DNA of 53,293 nt, from assembly GCA_028718565.1 (NCBI GenBank), contig JAQULO010000003.1:19999-73291 (forward strand), given 5' to 3'. The stretch is from Syntrophales bacterium. Lineage in GTDB: Bacteria; Desulfobacterota; Syntrophia; Syntrophales; UBA2210. The translations under genes and the position numbers were made by a program. This document shows positions 1 to 7,423 of this stretch, piece after piece. A model generated the notes under the pieces. The model did not search any database and had not been told where the DNA came from. It saw only the letters and a program-made list of their open reading frames with translations. How positions within the stretch are numbered: the first letter of the stretch is position 1; every line of letters begins with the position of its first letter.

Positions 1-394
1 CCTTTTTTTCGGACTGGAGGTGTTTCACCTGGAGCACCTTCTCTTGAGCCCTCTTTGATCGCTTCCTCTTCTGCCGTTTAATCTTTTCGATTTTCTGACG
101 CTGTAGGCTCGCGCGCCCCTTCTGTATCCTCTCTATCCTGTCACCGAGGATCCGTCTCGCAATAAACCTGTTCAGCGCCCGTGACCGCTCGCTCTGGCAC
201 TTCACCGAAAGCCCCGTCGGGACATGCATGAGAAACACACAGGAAGAGGTCTTGTTCACCTTCTGCCCCCCCGGACCGGACGCTCTGACAAATGTCTCGC
301 GGAGGTCTTCCTCCCGTATGCCCAGCTTCTCCATGCGCGCAAGGAGAAGCTCTTCCTTTTTCTGCGAAACGGCAAACATTCCCATACCCGGCAT
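1..394 (-). CDS. Peptide chain release factor-like protein (RF-1 domain), 3' end beyond window
   Basis: The minus-strand frame is open from an ATG at 394 to the window edge, so the C-terminus is missing. The visible 131 residues contain the class I release-factor signature GPGGQKVNKTSS near residues 40-51, whose GGQ tripeptide enters the ribosomal peptidyl-transferase centre and triggers peptidyl-tRNA hydrolysis. The C-terminal part is very rich in Lys and Arg, as in ArfB/YaeJ-type rescue factors. There is no room for the codon-recognition domain of RF1/RF2, so this is a short single-domain release-factor homologue, probably for rescue of stalled ribosomes. ATGs at 385 and 379 are alternative starts; none has a strong ribosome-binding site. 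The domain is clear; the exact subfamily is not. Confidence 0.82.
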   Translation of the reverse strand, partial: MPGMGMFAVSQKKEELLLARMEKLGIREEDLRETFVRASGPGGQKVNKTSSCVFLMHVPTGLSVKCQSERSRALNRFIARRILGDRIERIQKGRASLQRQKIEKIKRQKRKRSKRAQEKVLQVKHLQSEKK

Positions 395-438
395 AATACC
401 CCACCGGCGAGGCGGAATGTCAAGGGTTTTTCATCTTC

Positions 439-795
439 TTGACACCTTCTCGTTTATTCATTTATAGCGGGACATGCTCAGCGCAGCCCCGTCCGGATAA
501 GATCGAGACGGTCTCATACATCGCCGATGCGGTCTACAACAGCGATACGGCGCGGAAGATCGTAAAATCGGTGGAGAGACCCCATATCCTCTTTATCGAG
601 GCCCCGTTTCTGGAGGAAAACGCGGATATAGCGGCGGGAAAGTACCATCTGACGGCACGGCAGGCGGGGCAACTGACACGGAAAGCGGGAGCAAAAGAGA
701 TTCGCATCTTCCACCCGTCAGCGAAATACAAGTGGCGCGAGCACCTCCTCATTAGTGAGTCCATGGGGACGTTCGGGGGTTCCTCACCGCGATGA
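439..795 (+). pseudogene. C-terminal remnant of RNase Z-like metallo-beta-lactamase hydrolase
   Basis: The open frame has no ATG and no plausible ribosome-binding site at its 5' end. From about 490 it matches the C-terminal third of ribonuclease Z-type MBL proteins: a YIADAVY strand, HILFIEAPFLEEN, then the diagnostic HLTARQAGQ helix containing the metal-ligand His, and a degenerate FHPSAKY where intact enzymes have FHFSPRY. The first two thirds, including the HxHxDH zinc motif, are absent; the sequence upstream belongs to the oppositely oriented release-factor gene. It is best read as a 5'-truncated, decayed gene left by a rearrangement. Expression as a short protein cannot be excluded, but it could not bind the metal pair. 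Confidence 0.7.
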
Positions 796-823
796 ACTGC
801 CCAGGAGTCCGCCCTACCGGGGG

Positions 824-1327
824 TCATGCCTTCTCGATCTGGAACTCTTCCAGGTTAATGGCGACTGATCGCTGGAGCAGGTCTATGGAAACAACGAAGA
901 GGTGCCTGCGATAATCGGCGCGCACCACGACACCCTCTATCCCCCTGAAGGGTCCGTCCGTTATCCTTGCCCTCTCACCCTCTTTCGGGTAGAGGCACGG
1001 CTGTATCTCTACATCCGAGGCTATCAGGCGCTTGATCGCGTCTATCTGGGCATTGGGAACCTGTATCGGTTCATAACTGTCCGGCCTCCCCAACATCTTT
1101 ACTACACCGGGGGTGGTGAGAACGTTAAGCTTCCGCTCGGTTGTGTATTCAGGAAAGTCGACGAAGAGATAGCCGGAAAACATCGGGATGATTATCTTCT
1201 TTCTTCGGTCCTTCCTTCGGCTCCATACCTCTATCTTGGGGAGGAAGGCCTCGACCGATCGCTGACCCAGTCCGGCGTATACCCTGTCCTCGAAACGGCT
1301 CCGTGTGTAAACGGCATACCAAGGCAT
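824..1327 (-). CDS. NusG paralogue, transcription antitermination factor family
   Basis: 167 residues. It begins with the NGN-domain opening MPWYAVYTRSRFE and contains SGYLFVDF near residue 50, as in NusG, RfaH and UpxY proteins. A KOW motif follows in the C-terminal third (GERARITDGPFRGIEGVVV, about residues 117-135). NGN-KOW proteins bind RNA polymerase and modulate pausing and termination; specialised paralogues often serve long polysaccharide operons. Housekeeping NusG sits beside secE and rpl genes, which are absent here, so this is a paralogue. Its ATG lies one base after the ribD stop codon, so the two are co-transcribed and probably translationally coupled. Sugar-nucleotide genes rfbA and rfbC lie divergently upstream of ribD, consistent with, but not proof of, a polysaccharide target. 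Confidence 0.85.
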   Translation of the reverse strand: MPWYAVYTRSRFEDRVYAGLGQRSVEAFLPKIEVWSRRKDRRKKIIIPMFSGYLFVDFPEYTTERKLNVLTTPGVVKMLGRPDSYEPIQVPNAQIDAIKRLIASDVEIQPCLYPKEGERARITDGPFRGIEGVVVRADYRRHLFVVSIDLLQRSVAINLEEFQIEKA

Positions 1328-1328
1328 C

Positions 1329-2420
1329 TCAGCCTTCCCCTTTTCTCATATACATCACGACATCCTCCCCCTTCCGGAAGATACGCTCGTAGCGGAACGC
1401 GATGGAATCGTCTATCCGGGATATCCCCAGATCTCCCACTGCCTCTATCCCACTGCCCAGTATCTTGGGGGCGTTAATAACGATCATCCGGTCGAAGAGA
1501 CCGGCTCTCACAAGGGAGGTAATGACACCCGCGCCCCCTTCTACGAGGACCGAGGATATCTGCCGTTTTCCCAGCTCAGTCAGCAGCATTTTCAAATCAA
1601 GAGAGCCATCAGTGTTCCTCTCGACAGCCAGCGTTTCGATTCCCCTTTCCTCTATGACGGAAGATTTGCCGCTCTCACGAAGAGGGCCGGTGACAACCAG
1701 CGTTCTGGCAGTATCCTGGTTGTCGAGGACACGCGCATCCGACGGTATTCGGAGGGAAGAATCGACAATAATCCTCAGGGGATTTCTCCCCCTGACCAGG
1801 CGGACCCTCAGATCGGGATCATCAGCGGCAACGGTCCCTATCCCGACAAGGACGGCGTCATGCTGTCCCCTCAGCCGGTGGGCAAACTTCAGAGAGAGTT
1901 CCGAACTGATCCAGCGGGAATGGCCTGTGAACGAAGCGATCCTTCCGTCAAGGGTCTGGGCGTATTTCAGCGTAACAAAGGGCATGCCGGTTCTCATGAA
2001 CGTGAAGAACTTTTCGTTCAGCGCCTCACAGTCCCGCTCCAGAACTCCCACCCTCGTCTCTATACCGTGGTCATTCAATATAGAGATACCCCTCCCGGAG
2101 ACAAGGGGGTTGGGGTCGATACTCCCCACTACCACTCGTGACGCCTTCGCCTTGATGATTCTGTCGACACAGGGAGGTGTTTTCCCATGGTGGGAACAGG
2201 GCTCCAACGTAACATAAAAGGCCGCTCCTTCGACGGGGCCCGAGGCATCGTTGATCGCGTTGATCTCCGCATGCGCCTCCCCGAACCGCCGATGGTATCC
2301 TTTTCCCAAGACCTTCCCATCCCTCACAATAACGGCACCCACCATGGGATTGGGGCTTGTCCACCCCTCGCCCCTGCGAGCAAGCTCCAGTGCCAGCCTC
2401 ATATACTCTTCATCCGTCAT
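1329..2420 (-). CDS. ribD: Bifunctional riboflavin biosynthesis deaminase/reductase RibD
   Basis: This 363-residue protein catalyses two consecutive cytosolic steps of riboflavin synthesis, deamination of the pyrimidine intermediate and then NADPH-dependent reduction of its ribose. The N-terminal deaminase domain has zinc ligands in HAE (His50) and PCSHHGKTPPC (Cys75, Cys84). The C-terminal reductase domain starts near residue 148 (VTLKYAQTLDGRIA) and includes the VEGGAGV nucleotide-binding loop. The length is normal for the fusion. The ATG at 2420 lies 33 bases after a good promoter. No FMN riboswitch is visible upstream and no other rib genes are nearby; the partner gene is the NusG paralogue. 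Confidence 0.95.
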   Translation of the reverse strand: MTDEEYMRLALELARRGEGWTSPNPMVGAVIVRDGKVLGKGYHRRFGEAHAEINAINDASGPVEGAAFYVTLEPCSHHGKTPPCVDRIIKAKASRVVVGSIDPNPLVSGRGISILNDHGIETRVGVLERDCEALNEKFFTFMRTGMPFVTLKYAQTLDGRIASFTGHSRWISSELSLKFAHRLRGQHDAVLVGIGTVAADDPDLRVRLVRGRNPLRIIVDSSLRIPSDARVLDNQDTARTLVVTGPLRESGKSSVIEERGIETLAVERNTDGSLDLKMLLTELGKRQISSVLVEGGAGVITSLVRAGLFDRMIVINAPKILGSGIEAVGDLGISRIDDSIAFRYERIFRKGEDVVMYMRKGEG

Positions 2421-2452
2421 GGTCTCGAACCCGTTACGATATATTTGTGAAC

Positions 2453-2481
2453 CGTATACTATATGGCACGCGCCATGTAAA
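2453..2481 (-). promoter_or_regulatory. Sigma-70-like promoter for ribD-nusG paralogue
   Basis: Read on the minus strand: -35 TTTACA at 2481-2476, a 17-base spacer and -10 TATACG at 2458-2453. The spacer contains the inverted repeat ATGGC-ACGC-GCCAT, which could be an operator. It was chosen by eye. Confidence 0.55.
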
Positions 2482-2518
2482 GAAAAGTAATGATCCCGCC
2501 CGTATCCACATTATGCGG

Positions 2519-2548
2519 TTGCCACGCCCCCCTTAAATATGCTATGAG
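2519..2548 (+). promoter_or_regulatory. Candidate promoter for rfbA-rfbC pair
   Basis: TTGCCA, 18-base spacer, TATGAG, ending 44 bases before the rfbA start. The match to consensus is only moderate. A good ribosome-binding site (GAGGAG at about 2581) follows before the ATG at 2593. Confidence 0.35.
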
Positions 2549-2592
2549 ACGCCCGAGAATATGCTTGAGTGTAATGAAGAGAGGAGATACGC

Positions 2593-3321
2593 ATGAAGGG
2601 AGTCGTTCTCGCGGGGGGTCTCGGAACTAGGATGCACCCGCTGACAAAGGTCACGAATAAGCATCTGCTGCCGATCTATGACAAACCCATGATCTATTAC
2701 CCGATCACCACACTGGTCAATGCCGGCATAGATGAGATACTGATCGTAACGGGGGGGAACAATGCGGGTGATTTTCTGAAACTGCTCGGCAATGGGAAAG
2801 AGTTCGGCCTCAGACACCTGAATTATACCTACCAGGAGGGCGAGGGGGGAATAGCGGCCGCACTGGGCCTTGCGGAATTCTTCGCGGATAAGGACAAGAT
2901 CGTCGTCATGCTCGGTGACAACATCATCGAAAAGAACATCATCGGGGCGGTCAAGGACTTCGAGGAGCAGAAGGAGGGGGCCAAGGTGCTGCTCAAGGAG
3001 GTCACCGACCCACAGCGCTTCGGTGTCCCGACATTCGAGGACGGGAGGATTGTCGGCATTGAGGAGAAGCCCTCGCACCCCGCCTCTTCCTACGCGGTTA
3101 TCGGCATCTACATGTACGACAGCACGGTCTTCGATTTCATCAAGACCCTGAAACCCTCGGCCAGGGGGGAACTGGAGATAACCGACGTGAACAACTATTA
3201 CATCGGCAAAGGGGCCATCACCCATGATATCCTGGACGGCTGGTGGACTGACGCGGGAACCCTTGAATCACTACAGTACGCAGGCAACATGGTCGCCAAG
3301 ACCGGGGCAAACAAGGTATAA
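2593..3321 (+). CDS. rfbA: Short glucose-1-phosphate thymidylyltransferase (RmlA/RfbA family)
   Basis: 242 residues. It begins with the nucleotidyltransferase loop MKGVVLAGGLGTRMHPLTKVTNKHLLP, where GGLGTR binds the nucleotide and the Lys that follows is catalytic. LGDNI near residue 108 binds metal, and EKPSHPASSYAVIGIYMYD follows. The family makes dTDP-glucose from dTTP and glucose-1-phosphate in the cytosol. Canonical RmlA is about 290 residues; this copy lacks the C-terminal helical extension that forms the allosteric dTDP-rhamnose site, so feedback inhibition may differ. It is followed after 15 bases by an epimerase-like gene. rfbB and rfbD are not in the window, so the final sugar cannot be named. 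Confidence 0.9.
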   Translation: MKGVVLAGGLGTRMHPLTKVTNKHLLPIYDKPMIYYPITTLVNAGIDEILIVTGGNNAGDFLKLLGNGKEFGLRHLNYTYQEGEGGIAAALGLAEFFADKDKIVVMLGDNIIEKNIIGAVKDFEEQKEGAKVLLKEVTDPQRFGVPTFEDGRIVGIEEKPSHPASSYAVIGIYMYDSTVFDFIKTLKPSARGELEITDVNNYYIGKGAITHDILDGWWTDAGTLESLQYAGNMVAKTGANKV

Positions 3322-3336
3322 GGAGGAGAACGAGAC

Positions 3337-3792
3337 ATGATTGAAGGTGTAGCGATAAAGAGACTGAAGGTCATCCCTGATGAGCGCGGACGGTTGATGG
3401 AGATACTCCGCCGCGATGATGAGATGTTTAAGGGATTCGGCCAGGTCTACATGACAACGGCCTATCCCGGCGTGGTCAAGGGGTGGCACTATCACAAGAA
3501 ACAGTACGATAATATGGCCGTGGTCAAGGGGACCATGAAGATCGTTCTGTGTGACGGGAGAGAAGATTCCCCGACCTACAAAGAGGTGAATGAATTCTTC
3601 GCCGGAGAGCACAACCCCATCCTGGTGCACATCCCCCCCTACGTCTACCACGGGTTCAAATGCATCTCTCAGGAAGAGGCCATCGTCGTCAACACCCCCA
3701 CCGAGGTTTACGACTACGCCCAGCCGGATGAGTTCCGCGTCCATCCGCATGAAAACGACATTCCGTATGACTGGGGGAGGAAGGATGGGTGA
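3337..3792 (+). CDS. dTDP-4-dehydrorhamnose 3,5-epimerase-like cupin protein
   Basis: 151 residues, shorter than RfbC (about 180). It contains the epimerase-type opening IKRLKVIPDERGRLMEILR, then GVVKGWHYHKKQYDNMAVVKG, which carries the active-site His, and VHIPPYVYHGFKC. It belongs to the RmlC-like cupin sugar epimerase/isomerase group, acting on nucleotide-bound 4-keto sugars. AAGGAGGAG lies just upstream and the gene follows rfbA closely, so they form an operon. Whether it is a true 3,5-epimerase or a related ketoisomerase cannot be settled by eye. Confidence 0.82.
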   Translation: MIEGVAIKRLKVIPDERGRLMEILRRDDEMFKGFGQVYMTTAYPGVVKGWHYHKKQYDNMAVVKGTMKIVLCDGREDSPTYKEVNEFFAGEHNPILVHIPPYVYHGFKCISQEEAIVVNTPTEVYDYAQPDEFRVHPHENDIPYDWGRKDG

Positions 3793-3846
3793 GGGTGGGC
3801 AGCAAAAAAGTTCAGAAAACCACCCCTATCCCAACTCCTGTATCCT

Positions 3847-5247
3847 TCACTTCTTTTGTCTCAGGTACTCGTCTATCGCCCTGGCTGCCTTTTTCGCGGC
3901 GCCCATTGCAAGAATGACGGTTGCCGATCCCGTAACAATGTCTCCGCCCGCATAGACCCCTTCCCTGCTGGTCTTGCCGGTTTCTTCATCGGCCACAATG
4001 TAGCCCCACTTGTTTGTATCCAGACCGGGGGTTGTCACAGGGATAACCGGGTTGGCGTTTGTCCCTATGGCAACTACTACCATATCCACGTCTATCACAA
4101 ACTCGGACCCCTTTATGGGGACCGGCCTGCGTCTCCCTGAATCATCAGGTTCGCCCAGCTCCATCCGGATGCACTTCATTCCCTTTACCCAGCCGTTCTC
4201 GTCGCCGATGTATGCCACCGGGTTGGTAAGGAGCTTAAACTGCACGCCTTCTTCTTTCGCGTGATGGACTTCCTCGGCCCTCGCCGGCATCTCAATTTCT
4301 GTCCTGCGATAGACTACGGTGACATTCTCAGCGCCCAGGCGCAGGGCTGTTCTCGCGGAGTCCATTGTGACATTGCCCGCGCCAAGAACCGCCACATTTT
4401 TTCCGCGTGCTATCGGAGTATCATATTCGGGGAATCTGTACGCTTTCATCAGATTTGATCTTGTGAGGTACTCGTTGGCGGAATAGATGCCACTCAGGTT
4501 TTCTCCTGGTATATCCATGAAAACAGGAGCACCCGCACCCACACCCAGAAATACCGCATCGAACCCTTCGTCGAGAAGATCGTCGACCGTTTTTCCTCTT
4601 CCAATAACGGCATTGGTTACAAGCTTAACCCCCATCTTCTCAAGATATGATATCTCGGCGTCCACGATTACCTTGGGAAGACGGAATTCGGGAATCCCAT
4701 AGATAAGAACACCACCGGCCTTGTGCAATCCCTCAAACAGGGTCACACGGTGTCCCCACTTTACCAGGTCGCCGGCGATGGTAAGCCCGGCCGGACCGGA
4801 ACCCACAACAGCCACTCTCTTACCCGATGATGCTGAGATTTCGGGAACCTGAACAGCGCCTGTTTGGCGCTCATAATCCGCTGCAAAACGTTCGAGCCTT
4901 CCCACGGCAACAGGCTCGCCCTTTTTACCAAGAACACACCGCAACTCGCACTGGGCTTCCTGGGGGCATACCCTTCCGCAGATAGCGGGGAGACTATTTG
5001 TACCTTTGATCCTGAGAGCCGCACCTACGAAGTCATTTTCAAGAATCAATTTTATGAATCCGGGAATATCCACATCCACGGGACAGCCTTCCGTACACGC
5101 AGGCTTTTTGCACTGCAGACACCGGCCAGCCTCAATCACCGCCAGTTCTTCCGAGTACCCTAAGGGAACCTCGTCGAAATTTGCCCTGCGGACCTTCGGA
5201 TCCTGCTCCGGCATACCCTGCCTGGGATTTTTTTCCTTCTTACTCAT
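3847..5247 (-). CDS. nfnB: NfnB: NADPH-binding large subunit of NADH-dependent ferredoxin:NADP+ oxidoreductase (GltD-like)
   Basis: 466 residues. Two N-terminal [4Fe-4S] clusters are formed by Cys43/46/51/55 (CLQCKKPACTEGC) and Cys90/94/100/104 (CGRVCPQEAQCELRC). An FAD loop, VVGSGPAGLT, lies near residue 150. An NAD(P)H loop, LGAGNVTMD, is near 290 and a terminal FAD motif, VYAGGDIVTGSATV, near 430. The fold is shared with the glutamate synthase small subunit, but there is no gltB here, and the gene overlaps by 8 bases with an NfnA-type partner. NfnAB bifurcates electrons from NADPH to NAD+ and ferredoxin, reversibly, in the cytosol. Sulfide dehydrogenase (SudA) is an alternative name for the same architecture. 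Confidence 0.9.
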   Translation of the reverse strand: MSKKEKNPRQGMPEQDPKVRRANFDEVPLGYSEELAVIEAGRCLQCKKPACTEGCPVDVDIPGFIKLILENDFVGAALRIKGTNSLPAICGRVCPQEAQCELRCVLGKKGEPVAVGRLERFAADYERQTGAVQVPEISASSGKRVAVVGSGPAGLTIAGDLVKWGHRVTLFEGLHKAGGVLIYGIPEFRLPKVIVDAEISYLEKMGVKLVTNAVIGRGKTVDDLLDEGFDAVFLGVGAGAPVFMDIPGENLSGIYSANEYLTRSNLMKAYRFPEYDTPIARGKNVAVLGAGNVTMDSARTALRLGAENVTVVYRRTEIEMPARAEEVHHAKEEGVQFKLLTNPVAYIGDENGWVKGMKCIRMELGEPDDSGRRRPVPIKGSEFVIDVDMVVVAIGTNANPVIPVTTPGLDTNKWGYIVADEETGKTSREGVYAGGDIVTGSATVILAMGAAKKAARAIDEYLRQKK

Positions 5248-6067
5248 GACATCTGCACCCCTTTCTCGCTTCCTCCTCCTCGTTGCAATACATCCTGAGG
5301 CGACTTATCAGAAGATCAAAATCCACATCATGGCCGTCAAACTCGGGACCGTCCACACAGGCAAATTTAGTCTCTCCCCCCACGGAAACGCGGCACGCGC
5401 CGCACATCCCGGTCGCGTCCACCATGATCGGGTTCAGACTCACGATAGTCTTTATATTGTGAGGCCTTGTTACCTCGCACAGGAACTTCATCATCGGAAC
5501 GGGGCCTATCGCGAAAACCCTTGCAATCGGCTCTCCGGAACCAATCAGATCCTTGAGCACATCCGTCACAAAACCATGGACTCCATAACTACCATCATCG
5601 GTGGTCACGATAAGTCTGTCACATATCCGCTTTATGTCTTCTTCCAGGATAAGGATGCCTTTCGTTCTGGCACCGATAATGGCTATCACTTTGTTGCCGG
5701 CATCTTTGAGGGCCTTGATTATCGGATAGGCAACACCTATTCCGACACCGCCACCGACAACCACCGTTGTCCCAAACTGTTCCATCTCTGTCGGCTCACC
5801 GAGTGGACCGAGAACGGCAAAGAGATCGGCCCCCTCTTCCATCGCCGCGAGACACATGGTGGTCTTGCCGACGACCTGAAATATGATGGTCACCGTTCCC
5901 TCGTTTTTGTCGGAATCAACTATGGTCAGGGGAATACGCTCCCCCTTCTCTTCTGTCATAATGACAGCAAACTGTCCGGCCTTTCTCTTTACCGCAATTT
6001 CAGGCGCTGCAATTGCCATTCTGAAAACAGTTTCGGACAGTTGCGACTTTTTCACTATCTTGTTCAA
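5240..6067 (-). CDS. nfnA: NfnA: FAD/[2Fe-2S] small subunit of NfnAB
   Basis: About 275 residues with a ferredoxin-reductase fold. RIPLTIVDSD binds FAD, VVVGGGVGIGVAYP binds NAD, and the C-terminal cluster motif is DATGMCGACRV...FACVDGPEFDGH. The cluster motif has only three Cys (222, 225, 237 counted from the TTG start), preceded by Asp217 where related subunits have a first Cys. This matches the Asp plus three Cys [2Fe-2S] site known for NfnA. A GTG at 6073 would sit one base from the GGAGG ribosome-binding site; the TTG at 6067 is seven bases away and gives the usual start MNKIVKK, so TTG is preferred. It oxidises NAD(H) and feeds the bifurcating flavin in NfnB. Confidence 0.9.
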   Translation of the reverse strand: MNKIVKKSQLSETVFRMAIAAPEIAVKRKAGQFAVIMTEEKGERIPLTIVDSDKNEGTVTIIFQVVGKTTMCLAAMEEGADLFAVLGPLGEPTEMEQFGTTVVVGGGVGIGVAYPIIKALKDAGNKVIAIIGARTKGILILEEDIKRICDRLIVTTDDGSYGVHGFVTDVLKDLIGSGEPIARVFAIGPVPMMKFLCEVTRPHNIKTIVSLNPIMVDATGMCGACRVSVGGETKFACVDGPEFDGHDVDFDLLISRLRMYCNEEEEARKGCRCHE

Positions 6068-6155
6068 ACCCACACCTCCAAACTATTTTGTGTCTGTCGA
6101 GCAGGCAATTTTCACCCATATTCTGACAGATCATATATGTCAACACCCAATCCTC

Positions 6156-6186
6156 ATAAAGAGCGGTGACAAGCTCCGCTCTTTAT
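6156..6186 (-). terminator. Hairpin after the Hdr-Flx operon
   Basis: A perfect 11-bp stem, ATAAAGAGCGG (6156-6166) with CCGCTCTTTAT (6176-6186), and a 9-base loop. It lies downstream of flxA with respect to transcription and about 90 bases before nfnA. The arm starts with A/T bases but no long T-run follows on either strand, so termination is likely rather than certain. Confidence 0.5.
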
Positions 6187-6326
6187 AACCTGTTAATCCG
6201 GCGATTGAATACAATAAAAGCTTTTTCTATAGGGTTTTCCGGCAGAGCACTTTCCCTATGTAATAGAAAGGTTGGTATATCTGAGATTACATTAATACTG
6301 ACGGTTATCGTAACAGGCATTTTCGT

Positions 6327-6362
6327 GGCGGAGCAAGCCGCCCCCGTCGGAAACAACGGGGG
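6327..6362. repeat. Two overlapping GC-rich inverted repeats
   Basis: GGCGG (6327-6331) pairs with CCGCC (6338-6342). CCCCCGT (6341-6347) pairs with ACGGGGG (6356-6362). The arms share two bases, so the stems are mutually exclusive at the junction. There is no T-tract. The role is unknown: a structured RNA element or an extragenic repeat are both possible. Confidence 0.5.
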
Positions 6363-6568
6363 ATCCATGAAAGCATTGAACATATCAAGGGCAAAAAATA
6401 CAACACCTGCTAGACTCAAACACTCCGGGTAAAAGACGCTGGCAAGTGCCTGGTGCCAATAAGCCCCAACTGCTCGACCCCGCACCCGGAGAGTCTAAGG
6501 TTCCAGCCGAGCGATGACGGCACTCCCAAGAGGTTTTGAGCAAAGAGAGCTGTCTTTTTACGACAGCA

Positions 6569-7408
6569 TCAATATTCCTTTGTGAGTTTGTCCAGTTCGG
6601 CCAGCGAAAAAACTGGGCCGTCCTTGCAAACATACTTGCTCCCCACGTTGCACCGACCGCACTTACCGATACCACACTTCATCCGCATCTCAAGTGAGGT
6701 ATAGATGTTATCTTTCGAAAATCCCAGTTCAAAGAACACCGGGAGCGTGAAACGAATCATGACCGGGGGACCACATATAACCGCTACCGCGTTTTCCGAA
6801 CTGGGAGCAACTTCCTTGCATACCGTGGGAACAAATCCTTCTCTACCCTTCCAGGTCGCGTCACCTTTGTCCACCGTGACGTTCATGTCTATGTCGTCTC
6901 TCTTCTCCCAGGCAGCAAGCTCGTCCTTGTAGATCAGAAGGCCCGGCTCCCTGGCTCCGTATACCACGGTGATCTTACCAAAGCTTGAGCGGTTCTCATC
7001 ATGGAGCATGTAGTTGATCAGGGATCGCAGGGTCGTAAAGGCAAACCCGCCGCCCACAATCACGATATTCTTCCCTTTGAGGTACTCGATCGGCCAGGTG
7101 TTCCCGAGGGGTCCTCGAACCCCCATACGGGCACCCTCTTCAAGACTGTGGAGCTCCGACGTGACAACTCCCGCCTTCTGCACGGTAAATTCCAGATATC
7201 CGGGCTGCGTGGGCGACGAGGCTATCCCGATCGGTGACTCCCCCTTGCCGAATATCGAAAGCTCACCAAACTGACCGGGCAGGTACTTGAAACTCTCTTC
7301 ATCTTCCTTGTTAACAAAGGTGAAACGAAATGTCTTGATGTCCTTCGTCGTTACCTCCGTTATTATCTTATCCAAATCAACGGGTATCGGTATGTATGGG
7401 TTTTGCAT
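6569..7408 (-). CDS. FlxA-like FAD/NAD(P)H-binding subunit of Hdr-Flx complex
   Basis: About 279 residues with a ferredoxin-reductase fold related to anaerobic sulfite reductase subunit B. PGQFGELSIFG and IGIASSPTQPG form the flavin site, IVIVGGGFAFTTLRSLI the pyridine nucleotide site, and the C-terminal CGIGKCGRCNVGSKYVC a canonical four-Cys [2Fe-2S] centre. It probably oxidises NAD(P)H and passes electrons through FlxB to the Hdr subunits. A GTG at 7420 is possible, but GGAG at 7413-7416 is better placed for the ATG at 7408. It is the last gene of a seven-gene operon, 15 bases after flxB. Confidence 0.87.
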   Translation of the reverse strand: MQNPYIPIPVDLDKIITEVTTKDIKTFRFTFVNKEDEESFKYLPGQFGELSIFGKGESPIGIASSPTQPGYLEFTVQKAGVVTSELHSLEEGARMGVRGPLGNTWPIEYLKGKNIVIVGGGFAFTTLRSLINYMLHDENRSSFGKITVVYGAREPGLLIYKDELAAWEKRDDIDMNVTVDKGDATWKGREGFVPTVCKEVAPSSENAVAVICGPPVMIRFTLPVFFELGFSKDNIYTSLEMRMKCGIGKCGRCNVGSKYVCKDGPVFSLAELDKLTKEY

Positions 7409-7423
7409 CGGTATCTCCACAAA

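Larger units (their letters stand above)
6068..6568. other. 500-base gap between the Hdr-Flx and nfn operons, rich in hairpins
   Basis: Both flanking operons run leftward. The gap holds an 11-bp hairpin at 6156-6186 and two adjacent GC-rich hairpins at 6327-6362. A minus-strand frame of 100 codons (6183-6485) ends exactly in the first hairpin, but it has no clear ribosome-binding site and no family I recognise. The ribosome-binding site of nfnA is at 6075-6079. No convincing promoter for nfnAB was found, although one must exist unless transcription reads through from hdr. Confidence 0.5.

Noticed and set aside
2453-2592. FMN riboswitch upstream of ribD
   Set aside because: The ribD leader is only about 30 bases and none of the conserved RFN-element segments is visible.
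3847-5247. Glutamate synthase small subunit
   Set aside because: No gltB is nearby and the gene overlaps an NfnA-type partner; NfnB is the better reading.
5006-6169. 387-codon plus-strand frame opposite nfnAB
   Set aside because: It is the shadow of two clear genes with full sets of cofactor motifs on the minus strand.
6183-6485. 100-codon minus-strand frame as a gene
   Set aside because: No good start signal and no recognised family; kept only as a point to check in the gap entry.
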